Source of the DNA: Blastocatellia bacterium
GTDB lineage: Bacteria; Acidobacteriota; Blastocatellia; Chloracidobacteriales; JADJPF01
Length of the DNA: 64,000 nucleotides
Assembly: GCA_025057015.1 (NCBI GenBank)
Contig: JANWYG010000022.1
Span: forward strand, 124,001-188,000
Direction of reading: 5' to 3'
The position numbers and the translations under genes are program-made. Within the stretch, counting starts at the first letter, position 1, and every line of letters starts with the position of its first letter. Below the pieces are notes generated by a model. The model made no database searches and was not told the DNA's origin. It saw only the letters and a program-made list of their open reading frames with translations. Below are positions 46,637 through 56,400 of the stretch, one piece after another.

Positions 46637-47553
46637 TGGAGATAACAGGAGGGCTGTTGCTAGACAAGGCTTCTGGTGTGACTTCTCATGACTTGGTAGA
46701 CAGTGTTAGGAGATTGCTGAAGACCAAGAAAGTGGGGCATACAGGGACTCTCGATCCGTTTGCCACGGGGCTGATGTTGTTGTGCATTGGTCGTGCTACT
46801 AAGCTTACGGGCTATCTTTCTGCTAGCAGTAAGGAATACGTGGCTAGAGCGAGGCTCGGCGTGGCTACAGACACGCAGGATGTTACGGGTAGAGCTATAA
46901 GCTTGCCGGTTTCTACTGAAGGGATAGGTAAGGGTGAGCTGCTTCAGGCAATTCGCAGTTTTGTTGGTCGTCAGAAGCAGCTACCGCCTATGTACTCTGC
47001 TAAGAAAGTTGGGGGTAAACCTTTGTATAAGCTAGCTCGTCGTGGATTGGACGTAGAGCGTCATAGCGTTGAAATAGAGGTAGAGGAGCTGCAACTACTT
47101 GAGTATGAATGCTTTGCCGTAGATGGGCTTCAGCAAGCGACCTTTAGTTTCAAAGTAGTCTGTTCGGCAGGTACTTACGTGCGTACGCTTGTTCATGATA
47201 TCGGTCAGAGACTTGGCTGTGGAGCACACTTACTTGAGCTACGTAGAACTCGTATAGGTAGCTTCTCGATTAAAGAAGCTTTGACTTTACAACAAGTAGC
47301 GGATGCCGTTTTGAGACGAGAGCAACCTGTCATAGCGGCAGTTGAACTACTTCGTGGCTGGCCTGTGGTCGTACTTACTGACGATGAGCTAAGGGCGGTG
47401 ATTAACGGGCGGAGCATTGATTGCAAGCTCGAGTTTGGTTTGGGAGAGTTAGTGGCGCTGGTGGATAATGACCGTTGTCTTATAGCTGTTGCTGAAGTGA
47501 CAGGTTCGCCTAGAGGGCGGATACTGAGGCCGCGTAGTCTGATAGGGAAATAG
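46636..47553 (+). CDS. truB: tRNA pseudouridine(55) synthase
   Basis: 305 residues. The catalytic motif is KKVGHTGTLDPFATGLMLLC, with the nucleophile Asp in TLDP (about residue 40); GGLLLDKASGVTSHDLV is the conserved start. YSAKKVGGKPLYKLARRG and CSAGTYVRTLVHDIGQ follow as usual, and the C-terminal part (about 230-305) is the PUA-like domain. It makes pseudouridine 55 in the T loop of tRNAs. The ATG overlaps the stop of the nuclease-like frame (TGATG), consistent with translational coupling. Confidence 0.96.
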   Translation: MEITGGLLLDKASGVTSHDLVDSVRRLLKTKKVGHTGTLDPFATGLMLLCIGRATKLTGYLSASSKEYVARARLGVATDTQDVTGRAISLPVSTEGIGKGELLQAIRSFVGRQKQLPPMYSAKKVGGKPLYKLARRGLDVERHSVEIEVEELQLLEYECFAVDGLQQATFSFKVVCSAGTYVRTLVHDIGQRLGCGAHLLELRRTRIGSFSIKEALTLQQVADAVLRREQPVIAAVELLRGWPVVVLTDDELRAVINGRSIDCKLEFGLGELVALVDNDRCLIAVAEVTGSPRGRILRPRSLIGK

Positions 47554-47590
47554 GTGATGAAGTAATAGCTGTTTTTAGGGTTTTTGCTTG

Positions 47591-47599
47591 TGCTATACT
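47591..47599 (+). promoter_or_regulatory. Extended -10 promoter element for prkA
   Basis: TGC-TATACT is an extended -10 element, 44 bases upstream of the prkA ATG at 47644, in the 90-bp gap after truB. There is no convincing -35. The same pattern is seen upstream of the kinase-like gene at 10707-10715 and the exported-protein gene at 23746-23754. Confidence 0.5.
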
Positions 47600-47643
47600 C
47601 AATTAGTCAGCAAACCTGCGAGACTATGGCGGGGGTATAGGAG

Positions 47644-49572
47644 ATGGATCAGAAGGATACATTCGATATAGTTCGGCTGCTTCAGTCACATCGTCGTGAA
47701 CGCGAGCGGCTGCATTGGGAAGGGACTTTTCGGGACTATTTCGAGCTAGTTGTAGCCAACCCTAAAATTGCCCAACTCTCCCACGCCAGAATATGCGATA
47801 TGATTTTGAGCGCAGGCGTGGAGAAGATCAACGAAGGTAGCAGAGACGAGATTACTCGCTATAAGTTTTTTAGCGGAGAGCTGTATGGTATAGAAGAGCC
47901 TATTTCTAAGCTGGTTGAGTATTTTAAGTCTGCAGCACAGCGTCTCGAAGTGAGAAAGCGTATTCTGCTACTTATGGGACCAGTAGGTGGCGGCAAGAGC
48001 ACGATAGTCACTCTTCTCAAGCGTGGTCTGGAGCAATGGTCTAGGACTGATGCGGGAGCTACTTATGCGATTAAGGACTGTCCGATGCACGAAGAGCCGC
48101 TACACCTTATTCCAGAACCACTGCGGCCTGAGATAGAGAAGCGTTATGGCATATACATAGAAGGTGATCTCTGTCCGCAGTGCCGCTATAACCTCGAACA
48201 CGTCTATCACGGTCGACATGAGGACGTTATTGTTAAAAGAATACTATTTTCTGAAAAAGATCGCATAGGTATTGGCACGTTTGCTCCGTCTGATCCTAAA
48301 TCTCAAGATATCACGGAACTAACTGGCTCGATAGATCTTTCGACCATAGGAGAAGTGGGTGTAGAGAGCGATCCGAGGGCGTATCGCTTCGATGGTGAGT
48401 TAAATATTGCTAACCGCGGGCTGATGGAATTTGTCGAGATGCTCAAAGTAGACGAAAAGTTCTTGTACTCACTGCTGACACTTTCACAAGAGCAGTCGAT
48501 AAAAACGGGTCGCTTCGCGATGATATACGCTGACGAGGTGATCATTTCTCACACTAACGAGAACGAGTACAAAGCTTTCGTAGGAAATAAGAAAAGCGAA
48601 GCATTGCAAGACCGGATCATAATGATTAAGGTGCCTTATAATCTCAAGGTCAGCGAAGAGGAACGGATCTATAAGAAACTGCTTGAACAGTCTGAGGTGC
48701 TCAAAAACGTCCACATAGCACCTAACACGCTGAGAGTAGCTGCTATGTTCGCTGTGCTGACGAGGCTAGAAACACCGAAGAGAGCCAATGTTGACCTGGT
48801 CAAAAAGATGAAGCTTTATGATGGTGAAGACGTAGAAAGTTTCAAGATGAAGGATGTACGTGAGCTCAAGGAAGAAGCGGAACGAGAAGGTATGGACGGT
48901 ATCAGTCCTCGTTACATTATCAATCGTCTATCTGGTGCGTTAGTCAAGGAGAATGTCAAGTGCATTAATGCCATAGATGCTCTGCGCGCTATCAAGGACG
49001 GTTTCGAACAGCATAGCGGTATTAGTCCCGAAGAGCGTGAACGCTATATGAGCCTTATCTCTCTTGCTCGTAAGGAGTATGACGAAATAGCCAAAGTAGA
49101 AGTTCAGCGTGCCTTCGTCTATTCGTTCGAAGAGATGGCCAAGTCGCTATGCAATAACTATCTGGACAACGTGGAAGCCTACTGTAATAAGGAGAAGATA
49201 AAAGATCCGATTACCGAAGAGGAGCTAGATCCTGACGAGAAGCTGATGCGGTCTATAGAAGAGCAGATAGGCATTTCCGAAAACGCAAAGAATACATTTA
49301 GGCAAGAGATACTAATACGCATTTCGTCTTATGCACGTAAGGGTAAGGTCTTTGATTACAATTCGCATGAACGTCTAAGAGAAGCTATAGAAAAGAAGAT
49401 CTTTGCAGATCTTAAGGATGTTGTAAAGATTACTACTTCGACGAAGACGCCTGATGCTGATCAGCTAAGGCGTATAAACGAAGTGTTAGATAGGTTAGTA
49501 CGTGAGCACGGCTATTGTAGCATTTGTGCAAACGAGCTGCTGAGCTATGTAGGGACACTGCTGTCGCGTTGA
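47644..49572 (+). CDS. prkA: PrkA-family serine protein kinase / AAA+ protein
   Basis: 642 residues. The N-terminal AAA+ part has Walker A GPVGGGKST (near residue 112) in ILLLMGPVGGGKSTIVTLLK, a zinc-finger-like CPQCRY, and the segment GLMEFVEMLKVDEKFLYSLL; the C-terminal part is the PrkA domain. PrkA proteins are required for stress, sporulation or nitrogen-starvation responses and work with SpoVR and DUF444 proteins. The family is described as a kinase but carries an AAA+ fold; recent work, from memory, suggests ATP-dependent protease-like activity. The ATG at 47644 has a purine-rich leader. A clear terminator follows 26 bp after the stop. Confidence 0.95.
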   Translation: MDQKDTFDIVRLLQSHRRERERLHWEGTFRDYFELVVANPKIAQLSHARICDMILSAGVEKINEGSRDEITRYKFFSGELYGIEEPISKLVEYFKSAAQRLEVRKRILLLMGPVGGGKSTIVTLLKRGLEQWSRTDAGATYAIKDCPMHEEPLHLIPEPLRPEIEKRYGIYIEGDLCPQCRYNLEHVYHGRHEDVIVKRILFSEKDRIGIGTFAPSDPKSQDITELTGSIDLSTIGEVGVESDPRAYRFDGELNIANRGLMEFVEMLKVDEKFLYSLLTLSQEQSIKTGRFAMIYADEVIISHTNENEYKAFVGNKKSEALQDRIIMIKVPYNLKVSEEERIYKKLLEQSEVLKNVHIAPNTLRVAAMFAVLTRLETPKRANVDLVKKMKLYDGEDVESFKMKDVRELKEEAEREGMDGISPRYIINRLSGALVKENVKCINAIDALRAIKDGFEQHSGISPEERERYMSLISLARKEYDEIAKVEVQRAFVYSFEEMAKSLCNNYLDNVEAYCNKEKIKDPITEEELDPDEKLMRSIEEQIGISENAKNTFRQEILIRISSYARKGKVFDYNSHERLREAIEKKIFADLKDVVKITTSTKTPDADQLRRINEVLDRLVREHGYCSICANELLSYVGTLLSR

Positions 49573-49598
49573 TAGTTGTCAAGTAACTAGTACTTTTC

Positions 49599-49626
49599 AA
49601 GGCTCGCCGTGCGAGCCTTTTTATTT
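49599..49626 (+). terminator. Rho-independent terminator after prkA
   Basis: A perfect stem (AAGGCTCGC at 49599-49607, loop CGT, GCGAGCCTT at 49611-49619) is followed by TTTTATTT. It lies between prkA and the alpha/beta hydrolase, so readthrough, or a second promoter, is needed for the DUF444 and spoVR genes downstream. Confidence 0.85.
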
Positions 49627-49643
49627 CAATTAAGGAGAAGTAG

Positions 49644-50591
49644 ATGGCGGCTAAGAGATTACTTGCATTTACTACGGGGCTTGTTGCAGGAGCTGCGGTT
49701 GCTGTCAAGTATGCTAGTAGACCCAGAGATGTTCGCTGGCTTGACTATGCTCATCTTTTGCCGCATGCCAGAACTAGTCAGTTTCGTGTAGTAAACGGTG
49801 TCAGACTGCACTTGCAAGAAAAGAACCGCTCAGCAAAGGAGACAATTGTGCTTATTCATGGCTACTGCTCGTCGAGCTATACATGGAGCAAGTGTTTGGA
49901 CCTGATAGCTGAGGCCGGCTATCGCGTGATAGCTCCTGACCTTAAAGGTTTTGGCTATTCTGAAAAGCCGGTTGATAATCGTTACAGGGTCGAGGATCAA
50001 GCGGATTTGATAGCTGGATTGCTTGACGCACTGGAAGTACGAGAAGCTACGTTAATTGGGAATTCTTATGGTGGAGCCGTAGCTATGGTAACAGCACTAC
50101 GGCATCCTCAAAGGGTAAGACGGCTGGTTTTGGTGAATGCTGCTTATGATAAGACCGGACTTCCACCATTGCCGCGAACTTACCTGTATTATCTTTTACG
50201 TGGGATAGTGCCCATACTTATGTCTCGACGGTTGGTCAAATCTGTGATGTCGAGGCTTTACTACAACCGGGACGTTATTACTGATGAGCATGTGGATTCT
50301 TATTTTCGCCCTCTCGTTTCAGCCTCTTGTCAAGCTGCTGCACTAGCTACTTTTAGGCAATGGGACTTGAGTCTCCTCGAGCGAGAGATGTCTCAAATAC
50401 GGCAGCCGACTCTCATAATTTGGGGTGAGGAAGACCACCTTTTGCCGGTCAGGAATGGAGCGCACATACACCTTACCATAGAAGGATCGGAGTTTATAGT
50501 AATCCCCGAGTGTGGGCATGTTCCTCAGGAAGAGCGTCCACAGGATTTTGTAAGTTTAGTTGTTGACTTCTGTAAGAAGGAGCTAGTATGA
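49644..50591 (+). CDS. Alpha/beta hydrolase
   Basis: 315 residues with a hydrophobic N-terminal segment (LLAFTTGLVAGAAVAVKYAS) that may anchor it or act as a signal. The hydrolase core has ETIVLIHGYCSSSYTW (oxyanion hole), the nucleophile elbow GNSYGGA (Ser near residue 147), an acidic residue in IWGEEDHLLP and the catalytic His in IPECGHVPQEERP. Substrate not predictable. The ATG at 49644 has AAGGAG nine bases upstream. It is inserted between prkA and the DUF444 gene, overlapping the latter by 4 bp; the usual cluster in other bacteria lacks it, so its involvement there is an open question. Confidence 0.9.
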   Translation: MAAKRLLAFTTGLVAGAAVAVKYASRPRDVRWLDYAHLLPHARTSQFRVVNGVRLHLQEKNRSAKETIVLIHGYCSSSYTWSKCLDLIAEAGYRVIAPDLKGFGYSEKPVDNRYRVEDQADLIAGLLDALEVREATLIGNSYGGAVAMVTALRHPQRVRRLVLVNAAYDKTGLPPLPRTYLYYLLRGIVPILMSRRLVKSVMSRLYYNRDVITDEHVDSYFRPLVSASCQAAALATFRQWDLSLLEREMSQIRQPTLIIWGEEDHLLPVRNGAHIHLTIEGSEFIVIPECGHVPQEERPQDFVSLVVDFCKKELV

Positions 50592-51751
50592 CTGTACAGC
50601 GCAATGATTGGAGCTTACAGCGCAAAGGTATAATGGACCAAGAGCGACATAGAGAGCGTGTAAGAGAAGCCATAAGGAAGAACTTAGGATCCATAGTTTC
50701 TAACGAGTCGATTATTTTGTCCGATGGAAAAAAGACGGTCAAGATTCCTATTCGCTCGCTCGACGAATATAAGTTCCGCTATAACTACCGTAAACAGAAG
50801 CAAGTAGGTCAAGGTAATGGCAACTCTAAGGTCGGTGACGTAATAGCTAAAGAGGCGAAACCAGGTAAAGGTGCGACAGGCCAAGGTTCAGCTGGTTCAG
50901 CGGCTGGACAAGAGTACTACGAGGCTGAGGTCGATATAGACGAGCTTGCTGGACTCATCTTTGAGGATTTGCAGTTGCCATACTTACAAGAAAAAGCAAA
51001 AAAGGCTATACCGTCTACACAAACTAAGTTTACTGAGATAAGGCGTGCTGGAGTACTATCTAACCTTGACAAGCGCAGAACGATACTTGAGAACATCCGC
51101 CGTAACGCTCGCGAAAGAAAGAAAGCCGAGATAGGAGGATTCAAGAAAGAGGACCTACGCTTTAAAACTTGGGAGCAAGACGTTAAATACGAGTCTAATG
51201 CAGTCGTTATAGCTATGATGGACGTTTCCGGTTCTATGGGTGAGTTCAAGAAGTATGTGGCTCGGAGTTTCTATTTCTGGATGGTCCGGTTCCTGAAGAC
51301 AAAGTATGACAACGTCGATATAGTGTTTATCAGCCATCATACTGAGGCAAAGGAAGTTACCGAGGAACAGTTTTTTACTCAAGGTGAGTCAGGTGGCACC
51401 GTGGTAAGCTCGGCCTACAAGCTAGCACTTTCTATCATAAAGGAGCGGTATAATCCCCGTGACTGGAACATCTATCCGTTTCATTTCTCTGACGGAGATA
51501 ACTACTATTCGGACAATGATGAGGCAGTCAAGCTCGCCGATGAGTTGATCTCTACGTGCAACCTTTTTGGATATGGGGAGATAGGAGATGAAGGAGCTTC
51601 AAGCTATAGACGCTCTAGCGGCGCGTTGCTCTCCATTTTTAGGGACAACTTAAAGAAAAAAGACCGCTTCATAGGCGTCAGAATAGATAGTAAAGAAGAT
51701 GTTTACCCAGCTCTAAAACAGTTCTTTGGTAAGCGTGGTACTAGGATATGA
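50588..51751 (+). CDS. DUF444 family protein (YeaH/YhbH-like, VWA fold)
   Basis: 387 residues. The N-terminal part has [20 protein letters not shown] and [20 protein letters not shown], and the C-terminal half is a VWA-like domain with a metal-site motif D-x-S-x-S in [13 protein letters not shown], followed by [29 protein letters not shown] and [15 protein letters not shown], all diagnostic of DUF444. It cooperates with PrkA and SpoVR in starvation and stress responses. The gene overlaps the hydrolase gene by 4 bp and spoVR by 4 bp. A basic, glycine-rich linker (about 75-115) is of low complexity. Confidence 0.95.
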   Translation: MTVQRNDWSLQRKGIMDQERHRERVREAIRKNLGSIVSNESIILSDGKKTVKIPIRSLDEYKFRYNYRKQKQVGQGNGNSKVGDVIAKEAKPGKGATGQGSAGSAAGQEYYEAEVDIDELAGLIFEDLQLPYLQEKAKKAIPSTQTKFTEIRRAGVLSNLDKRRTILENIRRNARERKKAEIGGFKKEDLRFKTWEQDVKYESNAVVIAMMDVSGSMGEFKKYVARSFYFWMVRFLKTKYDNVDIVFISHHTEAKEVTEEQFFTQGESGGTVVSSAYKLALSIIKERYNPRDWNIYPFHFSDGDNYYSDNDEAVKLADELISTCNLFGYGEIGDEGASSYRRSSGALLSIFRDNLKKKDRFIGVRIDSKEDVYPALKQFFGKRGTRI

Positions 51752-53151
51752 TGGTCGACAAAGAAGTAAAGGCTTTGGAAGATGCCTTGGAAAAGATCTG
51801 GAACATAGCTATCAGGAATGGCCTAGATCCATTTCCAGTTAGATTTGAAATTGTCCCCGCTGCAGTAATGTACGAAATAGGCTCTTATGCGTTGCCAGGT
51901 AGATACTCACACTGGACCTTCGGCAAGGCCTACCACAGAATGAAAACCATGTACGACCTAGGCCTGTCAAAGATCTACGAGGTGGTTATCAATACTAATC
52001 CGGCGTATGCTTTCCTTCTTGAAACAAACTCGCTGCTGCAGAACATGATGGTAATGGCGCATGTGCTTGGTCACGTGGACTTTTTCAAGAACAATATCTA
52101 CTTTTCTAAAACCAATCGTCGAATGATAGACTCGGCGTCACTTCATGCCCAGCGGATATCCGAATATGAGTTTAAGTATGGGCGAAAGGTGATTGAGGAG
52201 TTCTTAGATGCCGTCTTGTCGATAGAAGAACATGTCGATCCGGACTTCTTCATCAACAAAAAGCAACCGTCTTCCAAACAGGCATCTGCAGTAGCTACGT
52301 CAGCTTATGATGACCTTTGGAATCTGGATAAGCTGAAACAGACAAAAACCGACAAGGTTGAAAAAAAGACCGAAAGAAAAGACCTTCCTACTAAAGATCT
52401 CGTCTATTTCATCATGCAGAACTCGCCGGTGCTAGAAGATTGGCAGCGTGACATCATGGCGATGATACATGATGAAATGCTCTACTTCGTGCCGCAGATG
52501 CAGACCAAGATAATGAACGAAGGTTGGGCCTCTTACTGGCACGCTAGGATAATGCGCGAGCTTGATCTTGATACAAAAGACCATCTGGAATTTGCTGAGC
52601 TACACTCAAGCGTTGTTTCGCCGCACAAAAATCAGCTAAACCCATATTACCTAGGATACAAGATCTTTGAGGACATAGAGCGGCGCTGGAACGAACCTAC
52701 TAAAGAAGAGAGAGAAAAGTATGGCCGCAAAGGAGGTGAAGGTAGAGCTAAGATCTTCGAAGTACGCGAACTAGATAATGACATTTCTTTTCTACGCAAC
52801 TACTTGACGCGTGAACTCTGTGAAGAATTAGATCTTTTTGTCTATCAGTTAGTAGATGAAGAAGACTGGAAAATCACGGATAAAAACTGGCAGAAGGTTC
52901 GAGATACTCTTGTTTCTAACATGACTAACTTTGGCTTTCCATACATAGAAGTCGTCGATGATGACTACAATCGCAACCGCGAGCTTTTCTTGCGTCATCG
53001 CTATGAAGGCGTAGAGCTAGACATACCATATGCTAAGAAAGTCTTAGAATATGTCTACAAGTTGTGGGGACGTACTGTCCATCTGGAAACTGTTGTCGAT
53101 AATGAAACTACCGTTTACCGCTTTAACGGTAAGGACCACAGCGAAGATTGA
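51748..53151 (+). CDS. spoVR: SpoVR family protein
   Basis: 467 residues. [38 protein letters not shown] and [16 protein letters not shown] are characteristic of the SpoVR family; the His-rich segments ([21 protein letters not shown]) may bind metal. An insertion of lysine-rich low complexity occurs around residues 170-215. SpoVR is needed for spore cortex formation in Bacillus but is widespread in non-sporulating bacteria, with PrkA and DUF444. The start overlaps the DUF444 gene by 4 bp. The gene ends 58 bp before tRNA-Lys. Confidence 0.95.
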   Translation: MMVDKEVKALEDALEKIWNIAIRNGLDPFPVRFEIVPAAVMYEIGSYALPGRYSHWTFGKAYHRMKTMYDLGLSKIYEVVINTNPAYAFLLETNSLLQNMMVMAHVLGHVDFFKNNIYFSKTNRRMIDSASLHAQRISEYEFKYGRKVIEEFLDAVLSIEEHVDPDFFINKKQPSSKQASAVATSAYDDLWNLDKLKQTKTDKVEKKTERKDLPTKDLVYFIMQNSPVLEDWQRDIMAMIHDEMLYFVPQMQTKIMNEGWASYWHARIMRELDLDTKDHLEFAELHSSVVSPHKNQLNPYYLGYKIFEDIERRWNEPTKEEREKYGRKGGEGRAKIFEVRELDNDISFLRNYLTRELCEELDLFVYQLVDEEDWKITDKNWQKVRDTLVSNMTNFGFPYIEVVDDDYNRNRELFLRHRYEGVELDIPYAKKVLEYVYKLWGRTVHLETVVDNETTVYRFNGKDHSED

Positions 53152-53167
53152 AGCCTACACCGAAGGC

Positions 53168-53195
53168 TTGACAACTGCTGCCAGCATAGTATAAT
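53168..53195 (+). promoter_or_regulatory. Consensus sigma70 promoter of tRNA-Lys
   Basis: TTGACA (53168-53173) and TATAAT (53190-53195) are both perfect matches and 16 bases apart, ending 14 bases upstream of the first tRNA base. This is the strongest promoter seen in the window. Confidence 0.85.
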
Positions 53196-53209
53196 TGAAC
53201 CTCTTGTAA

Positions 53210-53282
53210 GGGCCGTTAGCTCAGCTGGTAGAGCAGCAGACTCTTAATCTGCGGGTCGTAGGTTCGATCCCTACACGGCTCA
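53210..53282 (+). tRNA. tRNA-Lys (CTT)
   Basis: A 73-base cloverleaf: acceptor GGGCCGT/ACGGCTC (one G-U pair), D stem GCTC/GAGC, anticodon stem GCAGA/TCTGC with loop CTCTTAA (anticodon CTT), T stem GTAGG/CCTAC with TTCGATC loop. The CCA end is not encoded. Confidence 0.97.
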
Positions 53283-53326
53283 TCAATGCCCCTTCCTATA
53301 GAATCCTTATAAGAACTTTTCCCATT

Positions 53327-53346
53327 TAGCCTTAAGGTCAAGGCTA
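53327..53346 (+). terminator. Possible weak terminator hairpin after tRNA-Lys
   Basis: TAGCCTT and AAGGCTA form a perfect 7-bp stem with a six-base loop AAGGTC. The tail that follows (TAATTAAGTTG) is A/T-rich but not a clear T-tract, so this is a tentative call. Confidence 0.35.
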
Positions 53347-53354
53347 TAATTAAG

Positions 53355-53381
53355 TTGACTGAAGTCATAACTTCTTATAGT
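53355..53381 (+). promoter_or_regulatory. Putative promoter of the second hybrid kinase
   Basis: TTGACT (53355-53360) and TATAGT (53376-53381) are 15 bases apart, 40 bases before the ATG at 53422. Spacing is shorter than optimal. Confidence 0.4.
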
Positions 53382-53421
53382 TTTTAGTCGAATATATTAC
53401 TTTTCTTCGAAAGATGGAAAA

Positions 53422-56400
53422 ATGCCTTCGGCTCTCAAAAAGGGACTGATTTTTCTGAGAGTATGGGTTTTTCTTGCTTTGTCTTGTATCCTTCTATGTG
53501 ACTACGCTTATTGCTTAGATCCTAATACTAGGATCAGCCAGTACTCTTACAGCTTCTGGGATAAAGATAATGGGCTACCTTCGGGAGCTATTCTGGACAT
53601 CACGCAGGACAATTACGGTTATCTTTGGATTGCAACTTATAATGGCCTTGTAAGATTTGATGGTATTAGTTTCAAAACTTATGACAGCGGTAACACTGCT
53701 CAACTGTTGAATAACGGTATACGTAGGTTATGTTGGGATAATAGCAGAGAAACACTTTGGATAGCTACAAACGGTGGTGGCTTAAGTTCCTACAAAGCTG
53801 GTAAGTGGAAACACTATGGGCTTAAGGATGGATTGCCAAACGAAATAGTTACGACGCTCTATCAAGCTCCTTCAGGGCTAATTTATGTTGCCACTCGAAA
53901 CGGAGTAGTTTACTTTGACCCTTCTATAGAACCGATAAGATTTGTTGCTGTCCAGACTTCAGATGGTGCGAAGCTCGATAGCGTTACCTCTATAAACTTC
54001 GCCTCGGGTAGCATTCTTTTATGTAACTACCAGAGTGTTTACAGAATAGAGCAGACTTCGCCTGCTTTAGCAGAAGTATTTGTTAGTCTAGATAGGCAAG
54101 TAAGGACAGTGCTTTATGATAGTAAAGGGATCCTGTGGATAGCAACGCGGGGGGCAGGGCTGTACTGTTGGAAAAGTAAAGAAAAGCTTGTCTATAGCTC
54201 CGCTAATAGTCCTGTTACTGATGTTGTGAGTTCGCTTTTTGAAGATAAGCACCAGAACGTTTGGATAGGTTGCATAGGCAAAATTGTTAGGTACAACAGG
54301 GAAACGTTCGATGCGTTTACTATCCCTGAAGAAGCTCTTTCGGTAGAGTCTATTTATGAAGATAGAGAAGGCAACCTTTGGCTAGGTACTTATAGAAACG
54401 GCATTTATAGACTGCATGATGTAAAGTGTAGGACTTGGTCGAAGAGTGAAGGCCTTGCTAAGAATGTTATTCAGCATGCCTATGTAGAACAAGATGGTGG
54501 TGTCTGGCTAGCCACTGCAGGAGGACTGAGCTATCTCAAGAATGGCACTGTGACAAATTATTCGTCACTAAAGGAGGACATGTATCGCTACGTGATTCGA
54601 GATGCTAAAGGTGGGCTTTGGGTAGGTGGAAGGTCGGGCCTTTTCTTGCTGCAAGGGAATACTGTTAGGAGTTTCAGTAAAGCCGATGGTCTACCAAGTG
54701 AATATGTTAGAACATTGCTTTTGGATCGCATCGGGAAACTCTGGATAGGCACAAACGAAGGACTAGGATGCTATGATGACAAAACGGAAAGATTTACGTC
54801 TTTTACACGCGAAGATGGGCTAGCTTACGGTACAGTGCTCGCGCTTTATGAAGCAGAAGATGGTACTCTCTGGATAGGTACTGATGGCGGAGGTCTCAGT
54901 AGTTACAAGGACGGGCACTTTACTAACTACGATACTAGTGCAGGACTGGCTAGTAACGTCATTTTCTGTATATACAAAGATAGCAGAGGTAACTTTCTGA
55001 TAGGGACAAATGCCGGCTTAAGCCGACTGCGTGATGGTAAATTCCAAACTGTAGGTATTGCACAAGGGCTCACCGCAAACATCTTGCAGATTCTAGAAGA
55101 TAATTTTGGTAATCTCTGGATAGGAAGTAATGATGGTATCTATAAGGTTTCTATAGAAGAGGTCGAGGAAGCTTTCAATGGTAAGAGACAGCAGCTAAGT
55201 GTTATGCGTCTTACCAAAGAAGACGGTATGAAAACTGAGGAATGTACGCCAGCAGCGTATGCTTCTAAGTCTACGGAAGGCCTGCTTTACTTTCCTACGG
55301 TGGGAGGTGTTGTAGTCATTGACCCTTCGTCAATACCTATTAACAGACTGCCTCCTACCTTGGTGATAGAAAGTTTGCTTGCCGATGGTAAAGCGGTTGA
55401 CTTAACGAGAGATATAGAGCTTGAGCATACGAGTAGGCGTTTAGAGATACGTTATGCTGCACTCAGTTTGTCAGTGCCTAGTCGTGTCAAAGTCAAGTAT
55501 AAACTTTCCGGAGTAGATAAGGATTGGGTTGACGCGGGCACTCGCCGAGTAGCCTATTATACGGTTTTGCCGCCGGGTGATTATGAATTTCGCGTCATCG
55601 CTTGTAACGAGGATGGCGTGTGGAACGAACAAGGTGTGAGTTTAAGGTTTCGTGTAGCTCCGCCTTTTTGGATGACTTGGTGGGCACAGGGTATATATGT
55701 GATTCTGCTCCTTTCTGTAATTTATGGTGGGATCAAGCTAAGAACCAGTCTGCTAGAAGCACGTAACCGGATCTTGCGTGCAAAAGTCGATGAACGAACT
55801 AAGGAACTTGCAGAGAAAAATCGTTTGCTTGAAGAGCAACGCAACGAGTTGCAGCAGGCAAATCTCAAGTTGCAAGAGCTCGACAAGATGAAAGCTGACT
55901 TTGCAGCGATGCTAGTACACGACCTTAAATCACCGCTTACTGTCGTTCGTGCTACTCTGGCGATGTTAGAGGATGGTGCTTTTAAGCCTGAAGATCAGCA
56001 GCGTTTCATACAGACTTCACAACGTAACCTTGACAAAATGCTGTCCCTTATTAATGACACGTTGGAAGTATATCGGATGGATGCACAAGGTACGACTGTA
56101 AACGCTGTAGAGATAGACTCCGAGCGTTTGTTGAGAGATAGCTCTGAAAGTGCCAGAATAAGCGCTACTTCGCAGGGGATAGAGTTTGAGGTAGATTTTG
56201 AGCCACAACTGCCAAAGATTAAAGGAGATCCTGACAAACTCGAACGGGTGCTTGCAAATCTTCTGTCAAATGCTATCAAGTTCACTCCGGCAGGTAAAAA
56301 GATAACTGTTCGTGCTCGGCGGGTTGAGAAGGAAGGTAGAGGTATGCTGCAAGTGCAAGTAGCAGATAGGGGCGAAGGTATTCCTGAAAGCGCCATCCCT

